Shown piece by piece: positions 42,922-51,770 of a DNA stretch of 64,000 bases. The stretch spans positions 16,944 to 80,943 of the forward strand of contig NZ_WKKI01000011.1 in assembly GCF_009674805.1 (NCBI RefSeq). Reading direction: 5' to 3'. The notes under the pieces were generated by a model that did no database searches, was not told the origin of the DNA, and saw only the letters and a list, made by a program, of their open reading frames with translations. How positions within the stretch are numbered: the stretch's first letter is position 1; every line of letters begins with the position of its first letter. Source of the stretch: Metabacillus lacus (GTDB lineage Bacteria > Bacillota > Bacilli > Bacillales > Bacillaceae). The position numbers and the translations under genes were made by a program.

Positions 42922-43721
42922 TCCATATCCCTCAACAGACGATTCCTCAGTAGGACGCTACTTAACATAAGACAAGAAAATCCTATGATGACACTATTCA
43001 ATAAAAAGAAATAATCATTTTCAGGTAACTGAAACATAGATGCTGATTTAAGTTGCTTGTCAAATAAAGTTTGACTAAACCATACGATTAGTGCAAAGGT
43101 AGATCCTATCTTTTGTCCAAACCAAAATGTACTTACAAAACCAACTACTCCAAAGAAAAAAATAGGAGTAAAAGAACTTAATAAATACAAGATTGAATTC
43201 GCTCTTCCTAATATTAAAAAGCTTAACGGTAATGTGATTGCTAATTGTAAACCCATGACAATCATAAAACGCGTAAACATTTGCTGTATTAAAGAATAAT
43301 AACTTAACTTTTCAATGATTTCATTTCCTTCATTTCCAGAGCGAAAGGAGTAACTAATTACAGCAATTATAATAAGCGTGATCCACTTGATCCATGTCAT
43401 ATATCCAATTATTTCATTAACCGAATTATGACTGATTGTAATTGTCAATACGAGCATAACTATTCCTGTCAGCAGCCAACTAGCTGTACCGTGAAAATTC
43501 CATTGGGATAAAAATAAATTCAATATTTTTGAAAACATAGATTGAGCAGATTGATTGGCTTCCAGCTCTGCACGTAAATCTACAGGCTTTATCTCCTCAA
43601 CCTCTTTTATTTTTTCAATCAAACTAAAAGTTTGTTCTCTCGTTGGCTCTGGGGATGTAAAACGGTCAAAACGTTTTTTCCACTGATCTTCCATACGTGA
43701 CAATTCTTGATCTTCACCCAT
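42918..43721 (-). CDS. ABC-2-like permease with cytoplasmic anti-sigma-like head
   Basis: A 267-residue protein. Residues 1-85 are soluble and charged (MEDQWKKRFDRFTSPEPTREQ..FSLIEKIKEVEEIKPVDL), followed by six membrane helices from about residue 90 (TASWLLTGIVMLVLTITI onward) like an ABC-2 permease half. The gene starts inside the 3' end of the ECF sigma gene (8-bp overlap), the normal place of an anti-sigma gene. I infer that the head binds the sigma factor; no zinc HxxxCxxC motif is present. It overlaps the ATPase gene that follows. Confidence 0.65.
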   Translation of the reverse strand: MGEDQELSRMEDQWKKRFDRFTSPEPTREQTFSLIEKIKEVEEIKPVDLRAELEANQSAQSMFSKILNLFLSQWNFHGTASWLLTGIVMLVLTITISHNSVNEIIGYMTWIKWITLIIIAVISYSFRSGNEGNEIIEKLSYYSLIQQMFTRFMIVMGLQLAITLPLSFLILGRANSILYLLSSFTPIFFFGVVGFVSTFWFGQKIGSTFALIVWFSQTLFDKQLKSASMFQLPENDYFFLLNSVIIGFSCLMLSSVLLRNRLLRDME

Positions 43722-44265
43722 TTACACCCACCCCTTTTCTATCATCTTCTTTTAAAATTTTCTCAAGATGCTTTAAACCACGCGCAATCCGAGTTTTTAC
43801 CGTGTTGATTGAAATATCCAATGTCAAAGCAATCTCTGCATATTGCAAATCCTGATAAAATCTCAAATAAAGAACAGTACGATATTCAATTGATAATTGA
43901 TTTAAGGAGTCTACCATCCATTGGCGTTCAAGTTGCCGATCGATTATATGGTGAATCTGCCCCTTTGTTTCTAAATTCAAATCGGTAAATTGTTCCTGAC
44001 GAGTTGAAGCCTTTTTCCAGTGATCTTTGCAAAGATTCGTCGCTATTTTGTATATCCATGGTTTGAACTGATCAGGGATGTGTCCTCTTTTTCCTTGTCG
44101 ATAGATTTTAATAAATGTCTCCTGAACAATGTCTTCTGCCAATTTTTCATCTAAGAGTAATCGGTACACATAACCATACAGAGGTTTATGATAGCGGAAA
44201 ACAAGTGTATCCAGAGCCGAGTCATTACCGACTGACAGCCGTCTCATATAATCCTCGTCTTGCAT
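43714..44265 (-). CDS. ECF family RNA polymerase sigma factor
   Basis: A 183-residue sigma-70 factor with only regions 2 and 4. Seen: region 2 LVFRYHKPLYGYVYRLLLDEKLAEDIVQETFIKIYRQ and PWIYKIATNLCKDHWKKA; region 4 LSIEYRTVLYLRFYQDLQYAEIALTLDISINTVKTRIARGLKHLEKIL. Its ribosome site is GGAGGGACAGG. It is embedded in an ABC operon between permease genes, so it should respond to a cell-envelope signal sensed by them and switch on the operon through the promoter at 47976-48002. Confidence 0.94.
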   Translation of the reverse strand: MQDEDYMRRLSVGNDSALDTLVFRYHKPLYGYVYRLLLDEKLAEDIVQETFIKIYRQGKRGHIPDQFKPWIYKIATNLCKDHWKKASTRQEQFTDLNLETKGQIHHIIDRQLERQWMVDSLNQLSIEYRTVLYLRFYQDLQYAEIALTLDISINTVKTRIARGLKHLEKILKEDDRKGVGVNG

Positions 44266-44283
44266 TCCTGTCCCTCCGTTTTT

Positions 44284-44967
44284 TCAAAATGACTTTCGGT
44301 TGAATTGAAAAACAGCCAATATTGATAATAATACTCCTAGACCGATATAAAACAATCGATTATATAAGATCCATCGATCATCGATTGAAAAAAAACCACT
44401 ATTACCGTTGATATACTTATAAACATTAGGAAAATCCAGTAAAACTGGGTTTAAATATAATAATAGCGCTCCTCCATTTAATGATATCATCCAAAAAATT
44501 AGTCCTGCAAATCCCCCCCCAAGTGAATGATTTCCAGTTACCGTAGCTACTACTACAGTCCCTCCAATTCCTATGTAAACTGGAATAGAAAACAGAAGGC
44601 CTTTCCAAATAAAGCTGCCAGTAAGAGGCGTCAACAAAAGTGTAACGAAGCACAGTAAGGTGAAAAAAATTAGTGATGATATTACTAATCTTTCAACAAT
44701 CAGCTTCCATCTTGATATAGAATACGTAATTAATTGGCCATAAAATTTCGAATCAAAATCAATGGAGAAGCACCATTGTAAAATAAACACGAATAAAATG
44801 AGCGCGGCTTTTTCATATATCATACTTGATAAGGAACCGACAGTATATAATTGGAAAATATGGATAAAGTATCCTCCAAAAGGAATGAGTAACATGATGA
44901 CAATGAAATGGAAAGAAGTAAACCAAAGCTTAATCCAAATTCTTAATCTAATCGCTAGTCCACTCAT
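44284..44967 (-). CDS. ABC-2-like permease
   Basis: A 227-residue protein with six membrane helices (for example FHFIVIMLLIPFGGYFIHIF and LVISSLIFFTLLCFVTLLLTPL) and a cytoplasmic loop DSKFYGQLITYSISRWKLIVERL, the ABC-2 coupling region. It overlaps the large permease gene by 4 bp and ends 18 bp before the sigma gene. It probably pairs with the 700-residue permease. Confidence 0.8.
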   Translation of the reverse strand: MSGLAIRLRIWIKLWFTSFHFIVIMLLIPFGGYFIHIFQLYTVGSLSSMIYEKAALILFVFILQWCFSIDFDSKFYGQLITYSISRWKLIVERLVISSLIFFTLLCFVTLLLTPLTGSFIWKGLLFSIPVYIGIGGTVVVATVTGNHSLGGGFAGLIFWMISLNGGALLLYLNPVLLDFPNVYKYINGNSGFFSIDDRWILYNRLFYIGLGVLLSILAVFQFNRKSF

Positions 44968-47066
44968 TTGCTTTTTTCTCCTTCATACCTTTGCAATTCG
45001 GCACTCATATTAAAATCTTTCTCTTCTTCCAGTTGAGAGTATTGAGTAAAAAGAAATTTAACGACTTGCTTAAATTCTTTTACTCCTTTTTCATTATAAC
45101 GATTTAAGATATCTATGAGATTTGTTTGCTCTAATCCCGTATGACTAACAATCCAGTCTTTAAATTTATTAAAGCCTGTTTCATTCTCCATATCATTCAG
45201 TAATGACCATTCCATGGCTTTTTGCAACAAAAATAGATCATCATATTCCCCCAATATTGCTTCTCCTTTAGTAAGGTCTACCACAATCTTATATGGAATA
45301 ATAGAATCATTCTGATCGAGGTCATTAACATCCCACACGATAAACTCCTGGCTCGGCGTGTTTTCTGTAAGAGAGCTATGTACAGGATCCAAAATATAAA
45401 TCACATTTGGCGTCATCGGAACTTCTAGCCACTCTTCTGCAATCTTCCATCCTTTTTGATATTTCCGTACAGTTTCTCTGGCACCTTCTAGAACTTCAGG
45501 ATGACCGACCACTCTAGTATGATCAACCATCACTTTCTCAAAATTGCCTCCAATCAAGGATAATCCATATTTAGATGTTCCTTTATATAGACCACTTTCC
45601 ACACGAGGTATCGTCAGTGCGATAGGAATACGATCTTCTTTATTTGTTATTTCAACAATAAATTCAGTAGGATGATCTTCCACAATTCTTCCATTTCTTA
45701 GTTCAAACTGTGCATAGCGATTATTATGTTCACGACTTTTCGCTAAATGACGTTTTCCAATGAGTGGATACCAACCAGCTTCCTTAGGTAGATAGATCCG
45801 ATTTGCTTCTATAAAGGAATGCTGCACAAAGGCGTCGTTATGATATTGCTTCATATTTCCGGAATAATTCAACATTAAGTGGATCTCTTCATTTGGTTCA
45901 ATCATATTGTTGAAGTGAACAACTAGAGCATCCTTTTCTCTTGAACAAGTAACCCCCGATTCACTATAACATTCCTTCACCTTTAAATCGTGGTGTAATG
46001 TAAGATAAACATCTTGAACTGGTTTATCACCGTTATACTTGATCATCAAACTACTTATGACATCAATCTGATTTTCAGATGGGAACTGAATGTTTAAATT
46101 TGTACGCTCCATTGAAAAATCATATTTTATTTGATCTTGTCGAGAATCATAAAATGAATTCTCTGCATCATCTTCTAAGTAATACTCTCCTGCTTGAATG
46201 TATTGTTCTAACGCTACATAATATTGAATGTAGCGAAAACCACTTAGCAGTACTGCAGGAATAGAAATTACCATTAAAATTACTACAATCTTTTTTTTAT
46301 CTCTTCTTTTACTGCGAGCCGGATTATACAGGATTAGTGTAACAAGAACTATAACAATCCCAAGCAAAAAAACGATAACCTGGTGAATAATTGCACCTTC
46401 AAATACGGCATTGATTCCCCATATACTATTAAAAGGAGAATTTGAAAACATAGAATCATATAGAGTTAGTAATTTTAATTTTGGATTTATATATGAATAA
46501 CCCTGAATCTCGAAATGAAGGTAGAATACCCCTGCCAAAATAACCGGAATAAAAACATAGGCTATCATATTTCTTATCAAAATACCGAACAAAAAACCTA
46601 ATGAAATCAGTAAAGCAAATGCACCTTCCATTTGGATAAATAAGTAGATAATGTTTTTTAACCATTCCCCAAAAGTGATGCTTCCACTCGAAAACCATAT
46701 TCCTTGAATAATCAATGTGATTAACGTAATACATAGACCAAATGATTGAGTGATCAGCCATTTCCCTAGTATCCATTCAACATTTTTTACCTTATAGGTA
46801 ATAACTAAATGTTCAAAGTTATTTTCACGGTCTTTTCCCGCCATATACACCGCAAATAATCCTAGAAATAATAGATTTAATAGTAGAACCCATTGATAGC
46901 TATCATAAAAAACGGCTGCCCTTTCATTATAATGAACGGATTGAAATTCATAGGATAGAATGACATATCCCCAACACAAGATGTTCAGTATGAATGGCAC
47001 AGCTAAAAACTTATTCCGAATTAATAGTAGTGTTTCATAGCGAAAAATACTATTCATTATTCTCAT
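44964..47066 (-). CDS. ABC permease with large M1-peptidase-like extracytoplasmic domain
   Basis: A 700-residue protein. The first 270 residues carry six membrane helices of the ABC-2 type with the loop GKDRENNFEHLVITYKVKNVEWILGKWL. After another helix near 275-295 comes about 400 residues outside the membrane, beginning with a beta-rich stretch (YDFSMERTNLNIQFPS..MIKYNGDKPVQDVYLTLHHDLKV) and GWYPLIGKRHLAKSR, which resemble the N-terminal saddle of M1 aminopeptidases. I see no HEXXH zinc site, so it is not an active protease. It may bind a peptide or lipid ligand outside the cell. Confidence 0.8.
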   Translation of the reverse strand: MRIMNSIFRYETLLLIRNKFLAVPFILNILCWGYVILSYEFQSVHYNERAAVFYDSYQWVLLLNLLFLGLFAVYMAGKDRENNFEHLVITYKVKNVEWILGKWLITQSFGLCITLITLIIQGIWFSSGSITFGEWLKNIIYLFIQMEGAFALLISLGFLFGILIRNMIAYVFIPVILAGVFYLHFEIQGYSYINPKLKLLTLYDSMFSNSPFNSIWGINAVFEGAIIHQVIVFLLGIVIVLVTLILYNPARSKRRDKKKIVVILMVISIPAVLLSGFRYIQYYVALEQYIQAGEYYLEDDAENSFYDSRQDQIKYDFSMERTNLNIQFPSENQIDVISSLMIKYNGDKPVQDVYLTLHHDLKVKECYSESGVTCSREKDALVVHFNNMIEPNEEIHLMLNYSGNMKQYHNDAFVQHSFIEANRIYLPKEAGWYPLIGKRHLAKSREHNNRYAQFELRNGRIVEDHPTEFIVEITNKEDRIPIALTIPRVESGLYKGTSKYGLSLIGGNFEKVMVDHTRVVGHPEVLEGARETVRKYQKGWKIAEEWLEVPMTPNVIYILDPVHSSLTENTPSQEFIVWDVNDLDQNDSIIPYKIVVDLTKGEAILGEYDDLFLLQKAMEWSLLNDMENETGFNKFKDWIVSHTGLEQTNLIDILNRYNEKGVKEFKQVVKFLFTQYSQLEEEKDFNMSAELQRYEGEKSK

Positions 47067-47938
47067 TGAATCATCCCATTTATGACCGCCATGTACCCAT
47101 CTTCTATCGTTGGTTGTACGGCTATGGCGCCTTTATATGGTGGTTCTTTCGCAATTGCTCGGAAGACAACAATGTCCTTTTCTCTTCTGCTAGAAATAAT
47201 TAAATGTTCCCTTTCTACATTGTCATATTCAGAATATAGCGCTTGAAACTCCCAGACGTAATTCACTGCTATTTTCGCTAAAGAATCAGTCGTTCCTTGA
47301 TAAAGTACCTTACCGTTATTTAATACTGCAACCTTTTCACAGCTGGATTCTATATCACTTATAATATGAGTGGAAAGAATGATGGAATAATCTTTACTCA
47401 ATTTTTCAATTAAGTTGCGAAATCGAATTCGCTCTGATGGATCAAGCCCTGCGGTCGGTTCATCTAGAATAATTAATTTCGGGTTTCCAAGTAATGCTTG
47501 TGCAATTCCAAGCCGCCTTTTCATTCCGCCAGAGAAACTTTTTATTTTTTGATTGGCATGCTGCAGAAGATTTACTTCTTCCAAAATTCGTTCAACTTGT
47601 TTTGATCTTTCCTGATTATCAGTAATACCTTTCATCGAACCTACATAGTGTAAAAACTCTTTACCAGTAAACTGTAAAGGAGCATGGAAATTTTGCGGTA
47701 AATAACCAAGTATTTCTCGTACCTTGTCTCCTTCTTTTAACAGATCATAATCATATATAGTCACTTCTCCTTCCTTCCAAGGAAGGATGGTACTAAGGAT
47801 TTTTATTAAAGTCGTCTTACCAGCACCATTAGGTCCAAGAAGTCCAAATAAACCTGTTTCAATTTGAAGTTGGATATCTTTTAAAACTTGAAAGTTCCGA
47901 TAGGATTTACTTAATCCTTTTATTTTGACATTATACAT
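47063..47938 (-). CDS. ABC transporter ATP-binding protein (first gene of ECF-ABC operon)
   Basis: A 291-residue protein: a nucleotide-binding domain (GLLGPNGAGKTTLIKIL, LGYLPQNF, SFSGGMKRRLGIAQALLG, LIILDEPTAGLDPSERI, LSTHIISD) followed by an 80-residue accessory tail of the bacitracin/lantibiotic exporter type. ATG at 47938 chosen, seven bases after AGGGGGAGAG; earlier in-frame ATGs are too close to or before that site. Overlaps the 700-residue permease gene by 4 bp. Confidence 0.93.
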   Translation of the reverse strand: MYNVKIKGLSKSYRNFQVLKDIQLQIETGLFGLLGPNGAGKTTLIKILSTILPWKEGEVTIYDYDLLKEGDKVREILGYLPQNFHAPLQFTGKEFLHYVGSMKGITDNQERSKQVERILEEVNLLQHANQKIKSFSGGMKRRLGIAQALLGNPKLIILDEPTAGLDPSERIRFRNLIEKLSKDYSIILSTHIISDIESSCEKVAVLNNGKVLYQGTTDSLAKIAVNYVWEFQALYSEYDNVEREHLIISSRREKDIVVFRAIAKEPPYKGAIAVQPTIEDGYMAVINGMIQ

Positions 47939-47975
47939 ATACATCTCTCCCCCTAAAACCATGTTCTAGCCTTAA

Positions 47976-48002
47976 CACGAATAGGAGATAGAAAATGTTT
48001 CA
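47976..48002 (-). promoter_or_regulatory. ECF-type promoter in front of the ABC-ECF operon
   Basis: On the minus strand TGAAAC, 17 bp and CGTG, the AAC/CGT pattern of ECF sigma factors. It leaves a 5' leader of about 30 nt before the first gene. It overlaps the start codon region of the divergent helicase fragment. Confidence 0.65.
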
Positions 48003-48612
48003 AAAACAGATGGAAGCACTTCATGCAATAAATAAGGCGGTAAATAATTACCAAGATGATAAATTTGCAGGATTATTAGTGATACCCACCGGTGGAGGGA
48101 AGACGCTGACTGCTGTGCACTGGGTATTAAAAAATATAATTAACAATAATAAGAGTGTTCTTTGGATAGCACACAGATACGATTTGCTTGATCAAGCACT
48201 TAGAACTGTAAAAAGTAATTCATATGCTAATCTAATTACCAAGAGAGAATGCTTTAATTATAGAGTAATATCTGGACAACATTGTAAACCAACTGAAATA
48301 AGAGGGGATGACGATTTTATAATCGCAAGTAAAGATAGTTTGAGAAAGAAAGACCATTTAATAAGTATGTGGTTGAAGTCTAATAAGGAGGTTTTTTTGG
48401 TCATTGATGAGACACATCGTGCGACGGCTAAATCATACAGGAATATTATTAATTTGTTAGGGAAAGAGGTTGATAAATTAGGAATTTTAGGATCAACTGC
48501 CACTCCATTTAGAACAAAAGTTGAAGAAAAGGGGCTTTTAAAGAAAGGATTTCCAAATGATATTATATATAACATAAACCTTCGAACCTTAATAAGAGAG
48601 GTATACTGTTAA
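47995..48612 (+). pseudogene. Truncated DEAD/DEAH helicase (SF2) fragment
   Basis: A 205-residue frame contains only the first RecA domain of a superfamily 2 helicase of the restriction/defence type: QKQMEALHAI (Q-like), IPTGGGKTLTAVHW (Walker A), WIAHRYDLLDQA, VIDETHRATAKSY (DEAH-type box) and LGSTATPFRT (motif III). It stops soon after and the rest of a normally 500-1000-residue protein is absent. The region to 48795 has no continuation I can find. It looks like the remnant of a lost defence or mobile gene. Confidence 0.8.
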
Positions 48613-48795
48613 TGACGCTCTATAATGTCCTGAAACTGACGGCTCATTTTGTCCTAAACTTGACGGATTTATTGCCGAAGTGTTCATCGTTTGATTATCT
48701 TCATAATACTTGTAAGGCACTCCATATAATACGAAATAATTGCTCTATCATGTCTGAACTATTAATTACATATATAGAGTACCTCTTGCATTTTT

Positions 48796-49184
48796 CTAAG
48801 CCTGTTTATTCATGTCTAATAAAGCAAGTACTTTTGTAGGAATTACTTCGTAGCCCGATTCTTCTTTTATTTCTTTTACAATGTTTTCTTTAGGTGATAA
48901 TCCTGTATCATAAAACCCTCCAGCAAAGACCATCTATCGTCCATTTTTTCTCTTACCATTAAGATTTTATCATCTTTAAACACAACACCACGAACATCTA
49001 ACTTAGGAGTTTGATATCCTGTTTCATTAGTAAATAAATCTTTAATTTTTTGCATTTCTAATCCAGTATATTCTTCCATGATCTCAGCACTTATTTTTCG
49101 TAACTCTTCAAAGCGTTCAATGTCATAAACATCTTTTGAAAAAGCTAATCCCGCTTGGGATAATGATTGAATTTTTTTGCCCAT
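48796..49184 (-). pseudogene. NUDIX hydrolase, frameshifted and truncated
   Basis: The first about 90 residues match NUDIX enzymes with an N-terminal helical domain (IERFEELRKISAEIMEEYTGL, LDVRGVVFKDDKILMVREKMDDRWSL). After WSL the frame breaks; one added base restores AGGFYDTGLSPKENIVKEIK followed by EESGYEVIPTKVLALLDMNK, i.e. the Nudix box, but this ends at a stop at 48796 well short of the usual length. So it carries two lesions and is inactive. It directly follows the HAD phosphatase gene. Confidence 0.75.
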
Positions 49185-49193
49185 TCCAACCAC

Positions 49194-49847
49194 TTATGAC
49201 TCATTTGGAACACCTATTTTTATAAATTCAAGAAATTCAGCTACACTTTTAAAAAAAGAATCAGGTTTAATAGTAAATTCCAAAGTTTGATAATCAGGCA
49301 ACCATTGAACTCCAACCGTATAAACATTTGCCTTTGCACCTGCCTGGATATCAGCGTCACTATCTCCAACAAACACTGCCTCACTTCTGTCTACACCTAA
49401 ATCAGATAAAGACTTAATCACCCCTTCAGGATGCGGTTTTGGGTTTGTTACATCATCACCCGTTATAATAACATCAAATAAATCTTCCATTTGTAGAGCT
49501 TTTAATGAAATATCCAAACTCCTCTTTGCCTTGCCTGTAACAATTCCTAACCTTACTCCCATGTTTTTTAAATACTGTATTAGATCATCTATTTCTTGAT
49601 TATGTTCTACTAAATCTTCATGAAATGCTGTATAGGTTTCATAATACATTTCAATTGCTTGTTCTTTATTTTGATGACACAGATTCTCTCTAATAATCCC
49701 CGTTTCAGAAGGCCCAAACATCGCTTTAATCTCTTCTGACGAAAGCTCTCTATCATCAAACTCACTAAATACTTTCTTGAAAGCACAATAACATATTGGT
49801 AAGGTATTCGCTAAAGTTCCATCAAAATCTAAGATTACCGCTTTCAT
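49194..49847 (-). CDS. HAD-superfamily phosphatase (phosphoglycolate phosphatase-like)
   Basis: A 217-residue HAD-IA hydrolase. Seen: motif I AVILDFDGTLANTLP, motif II LGIVTGKAKRS, Lys in NPKPHPEGV and motif IV VFVGDSDADIQAGAKA, with a helical cap between residues 20 and 80. This is the Gph/PpaX-type phosphatase group; exact substrate unknown. Start ATG at 49847 is behind ACAGGATG. It would have been cotranscribed with the NUDIX gene that follows after 9 bases. Confidence 0.87.
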   Translation of the reverse strand: MKAVILDFDGTLANTLPICYCAFKKVFSEFDDRELSSEEIKAMFGPSETGIIRENLCHQNKEQAIEMYYETYTAFHEDLVEHNQEIDDLIQYLKNMGVRLGIVTGKAKRSLDISLKALQMEDLFDVIITGDDVTNPKPHPEGVIKSLSDLGVDRSEAVFVGDSDADIQAGAKANVYTVGVQWLPDYQTLEFTIKPDSFFKSVAEFLEFIKIGVPNES

Positions 49848-50250
49848 AAAAACACATCCTGTCTTGCTTAACGTCACCCATAATATCCATTAATCCTTTT
49901 AGTGGTACGTTTTTGAGGTGAGATGCTCTGTTAAGTTTATTTGTTGTTTATTTTAATTGACTATAATCGTTTTACCAATGTCCAGCGAAGAGGATAAAAT
50001 GCTATGATCAATTTTGCGGTGCAACCCAGTCAAACCTTTTTGTTTAGAGTACTGACAAGAAACCGAAATAAAACAAAAGAATTTGTTGGTCTGATTCTTC
50101 GACCTTTAGTTTTCACTGATAGAAGAATGTTAAAAAGACTCTAAAACTAAACATAAGAAAAGGCTCTTTTCTAAAAGATTGTTGCTATTGAATAAGGTTT
50201 TTTTAATATAATAATAAATGGTATAATATTCTAAAAGAGAGGTGATACAT

Positions 50251-50418
50251 ATGTTGAATATCGGTGATATTATTTTTCAGTTATTTGCACTTTTAGTTCC
50301 TATCGCAATCATTGTAGCTATTATTATTTTTGTTCGTTCTTCAAAAAAGAGAAAAGAACAATTAGATAGAATTGAAGAAAAGTTAGATAGAGCATCAGGA
50401 CAATCTCCAAAAAAATAG
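50251..50418 (+). CDS. Small membrane protein, DUF4083-like
   Basis: A 55-residue protein: one membrane helix (IIFQLFALLVPIAIIVAIIIFV) and a charged cytoplasmic tail RSSKKRKEQLDRIEEKLDRA. This is the DUF4083 pattern of small Bacillus proteins; function unknown. Ribosome site GAGAGGTGAT, GGTATAAT upstream, and a terminator right after the stop. The 49848-50250 stretch upstream has no other gene. Confidence 0.78.
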   Translation: MLNIGDIIFQLFALLVPIAIIVAIIIFVRSSKKRKEQLDRIEEKLDRASGQSPKK

Positions 50419-50424
50419 CATATT

Positions 50425-50453
50425 AAGCTCGGCTCAGAAAGCCGAGCTTTTAT
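50425..50453. terminator. Bidirectional terminator
   Basis: AAGCTCGGC and GCCGAGCTT arms around TCAGAAA, T-rich on the plus strand; after the DUF4083-like gene. Confidence 0.85.
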
Positions 50454-50704
50454 GCAATTTCTCTAATAGTATTTACAGTATTAAAATTCACCTTTTGACA
50501 AGAGCTGAGAAACATATTTAATACACGTTCTAATCCCTTTGAAAATCTTGTTTCTCGAACTTCCCCTATCATTTTTGATATGTAGGATTTCGGTTCAGGG
50601 AACAAGTCTTGTTGAACTGCTCTAAATAGCTCCAATTGCTCTTTTTTTGTAAGGGAATTAAAGTCTTTATAAACATCGTGCCAAGCCATCGTCATACGGA
50701 ACAC
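50450..50704 (-). pseudogene. IS1595-family transposase N-terminal remnant
   Basis: The first about 55 residues (WHDVYKDFNSLTKKEQLELF, RAVQQDLFPEPKSYISKMIG, EVRETRFSKGLER) match the N terminus of IS1595-type transposases as I know it (FPEPK..I..I.E.RFS.G). The zinc-finger and catalytic parts are missing; after RFSKG the sequence is unrelated and stops. No inverted repeats found near it. A decayed insertion element. Confidence 0.7.
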
Positions 50705-50727
50705 CCTTTCAACATTCTTCGACCAAA

Positions 50728-51618
50728 TTATATATTATGTTCTGTATAGCAACAATCTATACGAAAACAGCCTAAGAAAAAGTTATACCAATCGAAAATT
50801 AGCATTGTCATTCTAATATGAAAATACACACATTGAACTATTTCAAAATTTAAAAACCATCCTAGGTCAAGCCTAGGATGGTTCGTTTTACAAAACTCGG
50901 TTAATACTCTTTTATTATAAAGAGAACTTACTACCCCTTCGTATTCATCTGCATTTTTAATTCCAGATCCACTTGCTCTTTCACTACGTATTCCTACATA
51001 GGTACCATTAATATATTTTTTGTATCTTGCAGTACCAACGCCCTTTTGACCGTCTTTCCAACGGGTAATTATTCCATATTTATTTACAGGAATCTGTATT
51101 ATAAAGGTTACAGTGTTTGATGAAGCCACGTTTTTTTGTCTTTCTACTGAAACCGATGTTGAAGCCTTAAGATCAGCTAGGAACTTATTTCCAAGACTGG
51201 CTTCAGCAGCTATGTTTGAACTTACTCTCCAGTCTACTGTTTCACTATTTTGTTGAGTGTATTCTAAAGGAACTGCCGAAAGAGTTCTGTTTGAAAACCC
51301 TACTTTTGATACATAGTGAGATTTAGTAACAGGTGAAGTACTTGACATTGTAAATGAATCGTATACATATCTAGTACTACCCGCTTTAGCATTGACCAAA
51401 TACGCCGGTTCTTCACCTGTAGAAGTTACACTACCTAATAAGTTATAATCGACTGTTGATATTGGTTGCACTCTAGTATTGGTTATATATTGACTGTAGT
51501 CTGCTGAATCCATTGAATTGCTATATGTTCCTAGTTCTGCGCTTGCACTGGAACCGCCATACAAACTTAACCCAGTAATTAAAGCTAATGATGCTAAAAC
51601 AGTTTGTTTTTTCTTCAT
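50728..51618 (-). CDS. Secreted beta-rich protein, pore-former-like; C terminus reads through a terminator
   Basis: Signal peptide MKKKQTVLASLALITGLSLY..SSASA with cleavage about residue 28, then about 210 residues rich in Ser, Thr, Val and Tyr (YVYDSFTMSSTSPVTKSHYV, SNIAAEASLGNKFLADLKA, STSVSVERQKNVASSNTVTF, PVNKYGIITRWKDGQKGVGT). Alternating Ser/Thr-rich beta hairpins and amphipathic STSVSVE strands recall aerolysin/ETX-MTX2-like pore formers, but I cannot confirm this. From about residue 245 the frame crosses a full terminator hairpin and becomes Cys- and aromatic-rich, so the last 50 residues are probably a frameshift product. Confidence 0.62.
   Translation of the reverse strand: MKKKQTVLASLALITGLSLYGGSSASAELGTYSNSMDSADYSQYITNTRVQPISTVDYNLLGSVTSTGEEPAYLVNAKAGSTRYVYDSFTMSSTSPVTKSHYVSKVGFSNRTLSAVPLEYTQQNSETVDWRVSSNIAAEASLGNKFLADLKASTSVSVERQKNVASSNTVTFIIQIPVNKYGIITRWKDGQKGVGTARYKKYINGTYVGIRSERASGSGIKNADEYEGVVSSLYNKRVLTEFCKTNHPRLDLGWFLNFEIVQCVYFHIRMTMLIFDWYNFFLGCFRIDCCYTEHNI
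50850..50884 (-). terminator. Terminator hairpin inside the 3' end of the secreted-protein ORF
   Basis: AACCATCCTAGG and CCTAGGATGGTT arms followed by TTTTT on the minus strand. Confidence 0.85.
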
Positions 51619-51770
51619 CTATTTTCCTTCTAATATTTTGGTTTTTATCCCTTACTTTTACAAATATATTACATTTTTTCCAAAAAAACAAATTTTAAAT
51701 TAAAAAAATAACATATTTGTATATTTTTGGTTATGTATTATAATAGTTAAAAAAGTAGGTTGGTGAAGTA

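Noticed and set aside
47995..48612. Intact helicase of a defence system
   Set aside because: Only the first RecA domain is present; motifs IV-VI and any partner genes are missing.
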